Of a DNA stretch of 64,000 nt, positions 17,237-26,000 are shown in pieces. Numbering within the stretch: the stretch's first letter is position 1; the number at the start of each line of letters is the position of its first letter. The notes below the pieces were generated by a model. That model worked only from the letters and a program-made list of their open reading frames with translations, had not been told where the DNA came from and did not search any database. The translations under genes and the position numbers were made by a program. The DNA comes from Aestuariirhabdus litorea (GTDB lineage Bacteria > Pseudomonadota > Gammaproteobacteria > Pseudomonadales > Aestuariirhabdaceae). The stretch covers positions 558,001 to 622,000 of the forward strand of contig NZ_QWEZ01000002.1 in the NCBI RefSeq assembly GCF_003864255.1, written 5' to 3'.

Positions 17237-18199
17237 TCATGTGCGACGACCCTTGGGAATCAGGGTGGCGATGGTGTCCATCAGTTGCCCGCCAATGTCG
17301 AGGCCAAACTGATCGTCCAGCTCGCGGATACAGGTGGGGCTGGTGACGTTGATTTCGGTAAGGTAATCGCCGATCACATCAATGCCGACAAACAGCAGCC
17401 CTTTCTCTCGCAGGGTGGGGCCGACCCTGCGGGCAATCTCCCAGTCCCGTTCGCTGAGGGGGCGGCCCACGCCGCGGCCGCCTGCGGCTAGGTTGCCGCG
17501 GGTCTCACCGCTGGCAGGAATACGGGCCAGGCAGTAGGGGATGGGCTCACCGTTGATCAGCAGGATGCGCTTGTCACCATCGAGGATTTCGGGAATATAG
17601 CGCTGCGCCATGATCTGGCTGCGACCGTGTTGGGTGAGGGTCTCGAGAATCACACTGAGGTTCGGGTCACCCTTGGTGACCCGAAAGACCGAGCTGCCGC
17701 CCATGCCATCGAGCGGCTTGTAGATCACATCCTCGTGGGTGGCGGCGAAGGCTTTCAAAAGGTCCGCTCGACGAGCCACCAGGGTCGGTGGTGTGCAGTC
17801 AGGGAACAGGGTGGCGAACAGCTTTTCGTTGCAGTCACGCAGGCTTTGGGGGCGGTTGACCACCAGGGTTCCCTGCTGCTCCGCCTGTTCCAGCAGGTAG
17901 GTGCTGTAGATGAACTCGTTATCGAAAGGGGGGTCTTTACGCATCAGGATCACATCCAGCTCTGCCAGGGGGCGAGGCTGGGCGTCACCGAGGCTGAACC
18001 AGTTGTGGGGATCGGCGGCAACCGATAGCGGGCGCATCATGCCACAGGCCTCGCCGGCCTGCTGGAAAAGATCCTTCTGTTCCATGTAGTGCAGGGTCCA
18101 GCCACGCTGCTGGGCGGCGAGTAGCATGGCGAGAGAGCTGTCTTTTTTGAAATGGATCTGATCGATCGGGTCCATCACAATGCCCAGTTGCACACTCAT
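17237..18199 (-). CDS. gshB: Glutathione synthetase GshB
   Basis: ATP-grasp ligase of 320 residues that joins glycine to gamma-glutamylcysteine. It begins MSVQLGIVMDPI with a matching AGGA upstream, and has the small loop KPLDGMGGSSVFR, the ATP/Mg segments RILLINGEP and NLAAGGRGVGR, and the C-terminal INVTSPTCIRELD. An in-frame start at 18244 would add 15 residues not seen in the family, so 18199 is preferred. Its neighbours (tonB-yqgE-ruvX) follow on the same strand and probably share a transcript. Confidence 0.97.
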   Translation of the reverse strand: MSVQLGIVMDPIDQIHFKKDSSLAMLLAAQQRGWTLHYMEQKDLFQQAGEACGMMRPLSVAADPHNWFSLGDAQPRPLAELDVILMRKDPPFDNEFIYSTYLLEQAEQQGTLVVNRPQSLRDCNEKLFATLFPDCTPPTLVARRADLLKAFAATHEDVIYKPLDGMGGSSVFRVTKGDPNLSVILETLTQHGRSQIMAQRYIPEILDGDKRILLINGEPIPYCLARIPASGETRGNLAAGGRGVGRPLSERDWEIARRVGPTLREKGLLFVGIDVIGDYLTEINVTSPTCIRELDDQFGLDIGGQLMDTIATLIPKGRRT

Positions 18200-18511
18200 G
18201 GCGGAGATTCCTGTTGCTGAATTTAAGGCCCGAAGTGTAACCAATCAGCCCGCTAAAGGGGAGCGATTGCCGCGCCCATCGTCAACCTTCAAGAGGGGAA
18301 GTTGACAGAAAAGTTATCGATCTCTCACAACGTGATAAAAACCCCTAGGAATTGGCCGTAACTACCTGTGGTTTTATAGATTGCATGTGCGATGTATGTT
18401 AAAACAAGTCGTTGGAAAGGATATGAATTACACTCCTTGAGGTTGGGTGCGGCGCGGCATCCAGACGCCAACGTGGATTTCACGACCGAATGATGACGGG
18501 GTCAGAAGAGA
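18200..18511. other. Intergenic promoter region between gshB and pilG
   Basis: This 312-base region between divergent genes has no credible coding sequence. It is AT-rich at 18295-18420. A perfect TTGACA box lies at 18302-18307, but the best -10 positions around it are poor. The 13-mer AACGTGATAAAAA (18329-18341) recurs exactly before pilJ. The pilG ATG is preceded by a weak purine stretch (GGGGTCAGAAGAG). The promoter of the whole pilG-chpC operon must lie here. Confidence 0.5.
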
Positions 18512-18898
18512 ATGGAAGATAATTTCGAGAGCTTGAAGGTGATGGTGATCGATGACAGTAAAACCATCCGCCGCACAGCTGAAACTCTGCTCAAAAAGGT
18601 TGGTTGCACGGTTATTACGGCGATCGATGGTTTTGATGCCTTGGCCAAGATAGCGGACACCCGCCCGAATATCATTTTTGTTGACATCATGATGCCGCGG
18701 CTCGATGGCTACCAGACCTGTGCCCTGATCAAGAACAACAGTGCTTTTAAATCCACTCCGGTGATCATGCTCTCCAGTAAGGATGGCCTGTTTGACAAGG
18801 CCAAGGGGCGAATTGTGGGGTCGGACCAGTACCTGACCAAACCGTTTAGCAAGGAAGAGCTGCTCGGGGCTATTCGCGCACACGTGCCGGCTGAATAG
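18512..18898 (+). CDS. pilG: Twitching motility response regulator PilG
   Basis: Stand-alone receiver of 128 residues, one of two CheY-like outputs of the Pil-Chp pathway; in Pseudomonas PilG promotes pilus extension and cAMP synthesis. Acidic pocket DD is in VMVIDDSKTIRR, the phosphoacceptor Asp58 is in FVDIMMPRLDG, the conserved Ser/Thr is in MLSSKDG and the Lys is in YLTKPF. First gene of an unbroken pilG-H-I-J-K-chpA-B-C run. Confidence 0.97.
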   Translation: MEDNFESLKVMVIDDSKTIRRTAETLLKKVGCTVITAIDGFDALAKIADTRPNIIFVDIMMPRLDGYQTCALIKNNSAFKSTPVIMLSSKDGLFDKAKGRIVGSDQYLTKPFSKEELLGAIRAHVPAE

Positions 18899-18959
18899 CA
18901 CTAACTAATCGAAAACGGCCGTACCGGCCGCTATTGAACGCGAAGTAGATGGGGGAGCA

Positions 18960-19322
18960 ATGGCTCGAGTATTGATCGTTGACGATTCGCCAACGGAAAC
19001 GTTGAAGCTGCAAGGTATGCTGGAAAAGAATGGCCATGAGGTACTCAAGGCTGATAACGGTGCGGACGGTGTTGCGCTCGCCAAGGACCAGAAGCCGGAT
19101 GCGGTGTTGATGGATATTGTGATGCCGGGCCTGAACGGCTTCCAGGCAACTCGCCAGCTCAGTAAGGATCCGGCGACCTCCCATATCCCTGTGATCATCG
19201 TCACCACCAAGGATCAGGAAACTGACAAGGTGTGGGGGCGTCGCCAGGGAGCCAAGGATTACCTCACCAAGCCGATCGACGAATCCGTGCTAATGAAGAC
19301 GTTGCAAAGCGTTCTCTCCTGA
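18960..19322 (+). CDS. pilH: Twitching motility response regulator PilH
   Basis: Second CheY-like receiver of the Pil-Chp system, 120 residues. VLIVDDSPTET carries the acidic pair, Asp52 in LMDIVMPGLNG is the phosphoacceptor, IVTTKDQETD holds the switch Thr and YLTKPID the conserved Lys. The extra WGRRQGAKDY loop is typical of PilH. In Pseudomonas PilH opposes PilG and has been proposed to act as a phosphate sink or to favour retraction. Confidence 0.97.
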   Translation: MARVLIVDDSPTETLKLQGMLEKNGHEVLKADNGADGVALAKDQKPDAVLMDIVMPGLNGFQATRQLSKDPATSHIPVIIVTTKDQETDKVWGRRQGAKDYLTKPIDESVLMKTLQSVLS

Positions 19323-19342
19323 CCGGAGCTACGGGTAGCGGC

Positions 19343-19894
19343 ATGACATATACGCAAGGGGAAGACCCGACTCCGTTTGAACGACTCAAGGAGATGGCGG
19401 CTCTAAGCCACCGGCATGCCCGTGGTTTGCCTCTTCAGGTTGAGTTGAAAACCTACTGGAGCGGTATCGGCTTTCGCTTGGGGGGGCAGCGCTACGTGGC
19501 TCCTCTGGGGGAGGTGGCTGAAATTCTGACGGTGCCCGGTTATACCCGCCTTCCTGGCGTAAAAAACTGGGTAAAGGGTATTGCCAATGTCCGAGGCCGA
19601 CTGTTGCCGGTGATGGATCTGGGGGACTTTCTGGGGCAGCCCCTCAGTGCCCGGCGAACCCACCGGCGTATCTTGGTGGTGGACCACGAAGAGGTGTTCA
19701 GTGGGCTGGTGGTGGACGAAGTGATGGGGATGCAGCACTTCGTTTCAGACAGCTTCGACCCCGATCTGCCCGAAGACCTCTCGCCTGCGATCAAGCCCTT
19801 TATCAACGGTGTCTACGAGCGCGAGTATCAATGGCAGGTGTTCAGTTTATTTGCCCTGGCACAGCACCCTGATTTTATGCAGGTGGCTGTCTAG
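19343..19894 (+). CDS. pilI: CheW-like adaptor PilI
   Basis: CheW-domain adaptor of 183 residues linking the receptor PilJ with the kinase ChpA. After about 40 residues the CheW fold starts at GIGFRLGGQRYVAPLGEVAEIL; VKGIANVRGRLLPVMDLGDFLG is the hallmark loop. Start ATG 19343 lies 20 bases after the pilH stop; a longer reading frame into pilH has no support. Confidence 0.95.
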   Translation: MTYTQGEDPTPFERLKEMAALSHRHARGLPLQVELKTYWSGIGFRLGGQRYVAPLGEVAEILTVPGYTRLPGVKNWVKGIANVRGRLLPVMDLGDFLGQPLSARRTHRRILVVDHEEVFSGLVVDEVMGMQHFVSDSFDPDLPEDLSPAIKPFINGVYEREYQWQVFSLFALAQHPDFMQVAV

Positions 19895-19918
19895 GTAGTT
19901 TTTTTCAGCCCTTAGGGC

Positions 19919-19931
19919 AACGTGATAAAAA
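19919..19931 (+). promoter_or_regulatory. 13-mer AACGTGATAAAAA before pilJ, repeated from the pilG upstream region
   Basis: The same 13 bases occur at 18329-18341 upstream of pilG and here, 25 bases before the pilJ ATG, directly after a small hairpin GCCC-TTA-GGGC. An exact repeat in two leaders of one operon suggests a common binding site or an AU-rich RNA target (Hfq or CsrA-like); chance cannot be excluded. Confidence 0.35.
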
Positions 19932-19955
19932 GGCCATAGTGGAGGCCCGATAACA

Positions 19956-22100
19956 ATGAAGGCGACTAATTCAGGTGTTCAAACCAACCGGCTCTCAGCG
20001 ATCATGTTCGTTGTCCTGGTCCTCTCCCTGGTGGGGATGATTGGCAACTTCTGGTACGTCAACCAGCAGGCGGACTACGACAAGGAGTTTATCGCGCACG
20101 CGGGGGAGATGCGGGTACTTTCCCAGCAGATCGCCAAAAACGCCCTGGAGGCGGCCGGTGGTAACAAGGAAGCGTTTGAGCTGCTGCATGAAGCGCGGGA
20201 CAAGTTTCAAACCCACTATGACATGATGCAAATGGGCGCCACCAGCATGCACGAGGCTGATGAACACGGGGGCGAGGGCGACCAACACGGCAGCACGGAG
20301 AACATGGCGAAGGTCGCCAAGGCGGCCAGCCATCTGATGGCCGAGATGAACCACCCCATGCTGGCCGAGATGGGCTCTGCCCGTGCCGATGAGCAGCTGG
20401 CTGAGCTGACCAAAACCTGGAATCGCACCAAGAAGGGGGCCGATGCCATTCTCGCCAGTGAGGAGACGGTGCTCTCTCTCCATGAGGTAGCGGCCGCGCT
20501 GGCGGAAACCATCCCCCAACTGCAGGTGGAATACGATGAGGTGGTGGAGATCCTGCTGGAAAACGGTGCCCCGGCTGACCAGGTCGCCATTGCCCAACGC
20601 CAGTCCTGGCTGGCGGAGCGGATTGTGGGGAGTGTCAACCGAGTGCTCGAGGGTACCGAGGACTCGGTAATGGCCGCGGACAGCTTTGGGCGTGATGCCG
20701 GTCTGTTTGGGCGAGTGCTGAACGGTATGATCGAGGGTAACCTGGCCATGCGTATCAGCCAGGTCAGCGATAGCGAGGCGCTCGACCGCCTGAACGAGAT
20801 CGCCGAGCTGTTTGAGTTTGTAAACGGAAGCGTGGATGAGATCCTGGAGACCTCTCCCGAGCTGTTCCAGGTGCGTGAAGCCTCAGACCAGATCTTCGAG
20901 TTGACTCAGCAGTTGCTGCTGGAGACCTCCACCCTGGCCGAAATTTTTGAAACCATGGAGGATGAGCGCTTCTGGTCCTCCGAGACCGCGGTACTCTTCG
21001 GTTTGATCGCGGTGGCGGCCATTGTCCTGATCGGTGTCAGCATGGTGGGCAATACGCGTAAGCGTCTGGAAGAGACAGCCAGCCAGAACGAGTCCAACCA
21101 GGCGGCGATCATGCGACTGCTTGACGAGCTGGCCGACCTGGCGGATGGTGACCTGACCGTGTCGGCGACCGTAACCGAGGACTTCACCGGTGCGATTGCA
21201 GACTCCATCAACTACTCCATCGAGCAGCTGCGTGCACTGGTAACCACCATCAACGAAACGGCGGTACAGGTGGCCTCGGCTGCCCAGGAGACCCAGGCAA
21301 CTGCGATGCACCTGGCGGAAGCCTCCGAGCACCAGGCGCAGGAAATTGCCGGTGCTTCTGCCGCAGTAAACGAGATGGCGGTCTCCATCGACCAGGTATC
21401 GGCAAACGCCTCCGAGTCCGCATCGGTAGCGGAGCGGTCGGTATCCATTGCAAACAAGGGCAACGAGGTGGTGCAAAACACCATCCTCGGTATGGACACC
21501 ATCCGTGAGCAGATCCAGGACACCTCCAAGCGGATCAAGCGACTGGGTGAGTCTTCCCAGGAGATCGGGGATATCGTATCGCTGATCAACGACATCGCCG
21601 ACCAGACCAACATTCTGGCATTGAACGCCGCGATTCAGGCGTCCATGGCCGGTGACGCGGGTCGAGGCTTCGCGGTAGTAGCGGACGAGGTACAGCGATT
21701 GGCGGAGCGTTCCTCTGCGGCAACCAAGCAGATCGAGGCGCTGGTTAAGACGATCCAGGCGGATACCAACGAGGCGGTTATCTCCATGGAGCACACCACC
21801 TCTGAGGTGGTCAAGGGTGCGCACCTTGCACAGGATGCGGGTGTGGCCCTGGAGGAGATCGAGAAGGTATCCCAGAACCTTGCGGAACTGATCCAGAACA
21901 TCTCCAACGCTGCACGCCAGCAGGCCTCCTCCGCCGGCCATATCTCCAACACCATGAACGTTATCCAGGAGATTACCTCCCAGACCTCTGCCGGTACCAC
22001 CGCGACTGCGAACTCGATCGGTAACCTGGCTGAGATGGCGTCTGAAATGCACCAGTCCGTCGCAGGCTTTAAGCTCCCAGAAACCGAGTCGATAGGATAA
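19956..22100 (+). CDS. pilJ: Type IV pilus chemoreceptor PilJ
   Basis: Membrane chemoreceptor of 714 residues for surface or pilus sensing. A first membrane helix lies at about residues 14-34, a periplasmic region of about 300 residues contains two PilJ-type helical modules, and a second helix lies at about 345-365. A HAMP-like segment ([17 protein letters not shown]) and the signalling hairpin follow, whose tip is [20 protein letters not shown] then [15 protein letters not shown] His/Asp/Glu-rich insertion ([14 protein letters not shown], about residue 95) in the first periplasmic module could bind metal and is unusual. Few C-terminal residues follow the coiled coil, so no CheR-tether peptide is obvious. 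Confidence 0.95.
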   Translation: MKATNSGVQTNRLSAIMFVVLVLSLVGMIGNFWYVNQQADYDKEFIAHAGEMRVLSQQIAKNALEAAGGNKEAFELLHEARDKFQTHYDMMQMGATSMHEADEHGGEGDQHGSTENMAKVAKAASHLMAEMNHPMLAEMGSARADEQLAELTKTWNRTKKGADAILASEETVLSLHEVAAALAETIPQLQVEYDEVVEILLENGAPADQVAIAQRQSWLAERIVGSVNRVLEGTEDSVMAADSFGRDAGLFGRVLNGMIEGNLAMRISQVSDSEALDRLNEIAELFEFVNGSVDEILETSPELFQVREASDQIFELTQQLLLETSTLAEIFETMEDERFWSSETAVLFGLIAVAAIVLIGVSMVGNTRKRLEETASQNESNQAAIMRLLDELADLADGDLTVSATVTEDFTGAIADSINYSIEQLRALVTTINETAVQVASAAQETQATAMHLAEASEHQAQEIAGASAAVNEMAVSIDQVSANASESASVAERSVSIANKGNEVVQNTILGMDTIREQIQDTSKRIKRLGESSQEIGDIVSLINDIADQTNILALNAAIQASMAGDAGRGFAVVADEVQRLAERSSAATKQIEALVKTIQADTNEAVISMEHTTSEVVKGAHLAQDAGVALEEIEKVSQNLAELIQNISNAARQQASSAGHISNTMNVIQEITSQTSAGTTATANSIGNLAEMASEMHQSVAGFKLPETESIG

Positions 22101-22111
22101 GTCGCTGAGCG

Positions 22112-23002
22112 ATGACGTTGGCGGCAGGCCAGGACGCAGGTCCCAGGACGATGATGACGAACAAGTGGTCGATGCAACCACTGCCGGAGATGGACGAGAG
22201 CCAGTTCGAGCAGTGGCAAGCTCTGCTCGAAAGCCGCACTGGCATGCGGGTTACCGAGCAGCGTAAAACGTTTCTGCAGACCAGTGTGGGTATGCGGATG
22301 CGTGAGCTGGGGTTGAGTGACTACCAGAACTATTACAACCGGGTGAGCCAGCATCCCCCGGGAGGCATGGAGTGGACCCTGCTGGTGGATCGCCTGACGG
22401 TGCAGGAAACCAGCTTTTTCCGCCACCAGGCTTCCTTCGACCGGGTACAGCGCTTTCTGGCAGAGCGTTCAGACAAGGGCGGTACCATCGAGATCTGGTC
22501 GGTGGGTTGCTCCACTGGAGAGGAGCCCTACTCCCTCGCGATGCTGGCCCAGGAGACTCTGCAGGACAGTGGTTGCTATTTTGGGATCAGTGCCACCGAC
22601 ATCAGTGCCCCCGCGCTGGCCAAGGCCCGGCAAGGGATCTATTCAGACCGTAAGGTTGAGGCGCTGCCGAGGGAGCGGGCAGAACAATTTTTTACTCCGC
22701 TTGAGAAGGGACGTTATCAGGTGGTGAGCCAGTTGCGGGATCGCGTCTGCTTCTCGCAGGTGAATGTCCTCGAACTGAGCAAAACCCCGATGCATGGCAT
22801 GGACCTGATCTACTGCCAGAATCTGCTGATCTACTTCCGTCGCTGGCGACGCAAGGAGATTCTGAACCGGCTTGCTGAACGCCTGGCACCGGGGGGGCTT
22901 CTGGTGGTAGGGCTGGGCGAGGTGGTGGATTGGAGCCATCCCGACCTGGAGCGTGATCGAGACCCGGCAACGTTGGCGTTTCGCAAACGTGTCAGTGGGT
23001 AA
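22112..23002 (+). CDS. pilK: CheR-type chemoreceptor methyltransferase PilK
   Basis: SAM-dependent glutamate methyltransferase of 296 residues predicted to methylate PilJ. It has the CheR N-terminal helical domain (FEQWQALLESRTGMRV), the substrate-loop sequence VQETSFFRHQASF, the SAM-binding motif IEIWSVGCSTGEEPYSLAM and the second motif DLIYCQNLLIYFRRW. ATG 22112 or 22151 could be the start; both have only modest ribosome sites. It is 11 bases after pilJ and 22 before chpA. Confidence 0.95.
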   Translation: MTLAAGQDAGPRTMMTNKWSMQPLPEMDESQFEQWQALLESRTGMRVTEQRKTFLQTSVGMRMRELGLSDYQNYYNRVSQHPPGGMEWTLLVDRLTVQETSFFRHQASFDRVQRFLAERSDKGGTIEIWSVGCSTGEEPYSLAMLAQETLQDSGCYFGISATDISAPALAKARQGIYSDRKVEALPRERAEQFFTPLEKGRYQVVSQLRDRVCFSQVNVLELSKTPMHGMDLIYCQNLLIYFRRWRRKEILNRLAERLAPGGLLVVGLGEVVDWSHPDLERDRDPATLAFRKRVSG

Positions 23003-23024
23003 GTGAGAGGACTCAGGAGTAACT

Positions 23025-26000
23025 ATGGCTGATCACCACGACTACGTAGCCCTCGACTGGGTTAAGGGTGAGATTCAGGAGACCCTGACGCAGGCGCGTC
23101 AGGCACTCGAGTCCTATGTTGAGAACCCCGAGGACAGCACCCGGATCCGCTTCTGCCTTAACTACATCCATCAGGTGCATGGCACCCTGCAGATGGTTGA
23201 GTTTTATGGCGCCGCCCTGCTGGCGGAGGAGATGGAGGTCCTGGCCCAGGCCATCATGAATGGCCAGGTCAGTAATCCCGACGAAGCCTACCAGGTACTG
23301 ATGCAGGCGATACTGCAGCTGCCCGCCTATCTGGAGCGGGTGCAGGCCGGGCGCCGTGACCTGCCGGTCATCCTCATGCCGGTATTGAATGACATGCGCG
23401 CGGCCCGCGGTGGAAGCCTGCTGTCGGAAACCTCACTGTTCAAACCCAACCTGAGCCACCGGAACCCAAAACTTCCAATTGGTGCCCTTAAGCGTTTCAG
23501 CGGCGACAATTTCACCGCCTTCATCGGCAAGCTACGCCAGATGTACCAGTTTGCCCTGGTGGGGTTGCTACGGGACCAGAACACAGCCGAGCACCTCGGC
23601 TACATGACCAAGGTCTTTGGCCGTCTCGAGCAGCTGTTGCTGAAAACGCCGGTAGGCCAGCTGTGGTGGGTCTGTGTGGGCATTATTGATGGACTCGCCA
23701 GCGGCGCGATCCCCATGAGCACCAGTATCCGTCACCTGCTGCGCCAGGTCGACGGGGAGCTGCGCCGCATCATGAAGGGGGGCGCGGAGGCGCTTAACCA
23801 GCCGGCCCCCGATGAACTGCTGAAAAACCTCCTCTACTATGTCGCCAAGGCAGAGGATGAGAGCCTGCGCATTCGCGAGATCAAGGACAAGTTTGACCTC
23901 GACGACGCCCTCCCCGACGAGGCCACCGTGGATGAGCAGCGCCAGTTGATGGCAGGCCCCGATAAGGAGGCGATCGGCTCGGTCGTAGCAGCGCTCACCG
24001 AAGAGCTGGTGTCGGTGAAAGACGCACTCGACCTCTTTGTCCGTACTGAAAATCGTGACCTGGGAGAGCTCTCCCAGCAATTACCATTGTTGAAACAGAT
24101 CTCCGACACCATGGCGGTCATGGGGCTGGGGGCGCCGCGCAAGGTGTTGCAGGAGCAGCTGGAAAGCCTGCAAGAGATCGTGGAAGGCGATCGTCATCTG
24201 GATGATGCGGTGCTGATGGATATCGCCGGATCATTGCTCTTTGTTGAAGCCACCCTGTCGGGAATGGCCGGGGATAGTGCTAATGCCCAAGGGGGAAGTA
24301 GCGGGGATATGCCCCCTACCGAGCTCAGCGATGTACACCGGGTGGTGGTGCGTGAGGCGCGTAATGGGCTGGAGCAGGCCAAGGACTCCATCGTCCAGTT
24401 CATCGGCTCGAAGTGGGACCACAGTGAGCTGGAGGATGTCCCGCAGATTCTGGATACCGTCCGCGGCGGACTGGCAATGATTCCGCTGGAGCGTGCGGCG
24501 AAGCAGCTGGGCGCCTGTGCCGGATTTATTCGGGACTCGCTGATCGCGACCAAAGAGGTTCCCGAGTGGCGAGTGCTGGATACGCTGGCCGATGTGATTG
24601 CCAGTATCGAATACTACCTTGAGCGCTTGTCCGAAGATCAGGCCGAGCAGGCGGATCTGCTGCTTGATGTGGCTGACGAGAGCCTGGCAATACTGGGCTG
24701 CGAGGTGGCGCGCCCGCCGCTTGATGAGACGGCTATCGCCGATCAGGCGTTGGAGGTAACTTCGCCGCCCCTGGAGGCAGTTGAAGAGGATTCAGAACCT
24801 GTCGAAGATACGCTGGCGCCGGAGCCAGCCGGCGTAACTGAAGCCCCTTCGGCAGGGCACGAGGTGACACCGGTTGAAGCCGACCAGGCCGAGCAGCCTG
24901 ATCCGGCAGCGGCGGAAACAGTGGCAGCTGACCGGGATACGCCCGATGCCACCGAAGAGCCGACTCCTCCGCTGGCCAGCGTCGATGAAGAGGAGGACAT
25001 GATCGATGACGAGGTCATCGAGATCTTCATTGAGGAGGCCGAAGAGGTTCACGAAACCATTTCAGAATTCTTCCCCAAGTGGCGTAGCAATCCGGCTGAC
25101 TCCGGATCACTGACGGAGGTAAGGCGAGCCTTCCATACCCTGAAGGGCAGTGGGCGCATGGTGGGGGCCAATGTGGTAGGTGAGCTGGCCTGGTCGATTG
25201 AAAACATGTTGAACCGGGTGATCGACCATACGATCACCACCAGCGAGCCGCTGTTTGAGCTGATTGAGGGCGTGCGCCAGCTGATTCCCCAGCTGATGAA
25301 GGATTTTGAGCAAAAGTCGCAGCAGGAGACCGACCAGGTACGCCGGCTTATGGCGCAGGCCGAGGCCTACTCCAAAGGCCAGCCCTGGGAGCCGGCGCCA
25401 CAGCAGGCAGAGCATGAAGAGGTGTTCGAGGTGGTTACCGATGAGGTGATCAAGCCTTTGGACCTGGAAGGTAGCGAAGCCGAAGAGGCCGAGGTGGTCG
25501 AGGTAGAGCCCGCTACCAGCCTTGAGGATGACGATTCCGATGCCGCCTTGTTGGAGATCTTTAGCGGGGAAGCCAACGCTCACCTGCAGGAGGCCGATGC
25601 CTTTGTTGCCTTGTACAACAGCAAACAACACCCCCTGACCATCAGTGAGGAGCTGCAGCGGGCACTGCATACCCTCAAGGGGAGCGCCCATATGGCGGGT
25701 ATCACCCCGGTGGCGGAGGTAGTAACCCCCCTTGAGAAATTGATCAAGGAGTTGCGTGGAAACCTGATCAAGGCGGACCGCGAGGTGGTCGATCTGTTGG
25801 CCAGGGGCTCGGCCATTGTCCATGAAGCACTGACTCGCCTGCGGGTAGATGAAACCCTGGAGATTCCCCAGGCGGAGGAGTATTGCGCGGCCTTGCTGGA
25901 ACTGCATGATCGCTATCTCGCGGCCAAGCGGGAAGCCGATGCAGCGAGCGGGCGCGATACCCAGATGTTGACCGTCTTCCTGGCCGAAGGGATGCAACTG

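Noticed and set aside
18302-18340. TTGACA-based sigma-70 promoter for pilG
   Set aside because: The -35 hexamer is perfect, but no acceptable -10 lies at 15-19 bases; recorded only as part of the intergenic description.
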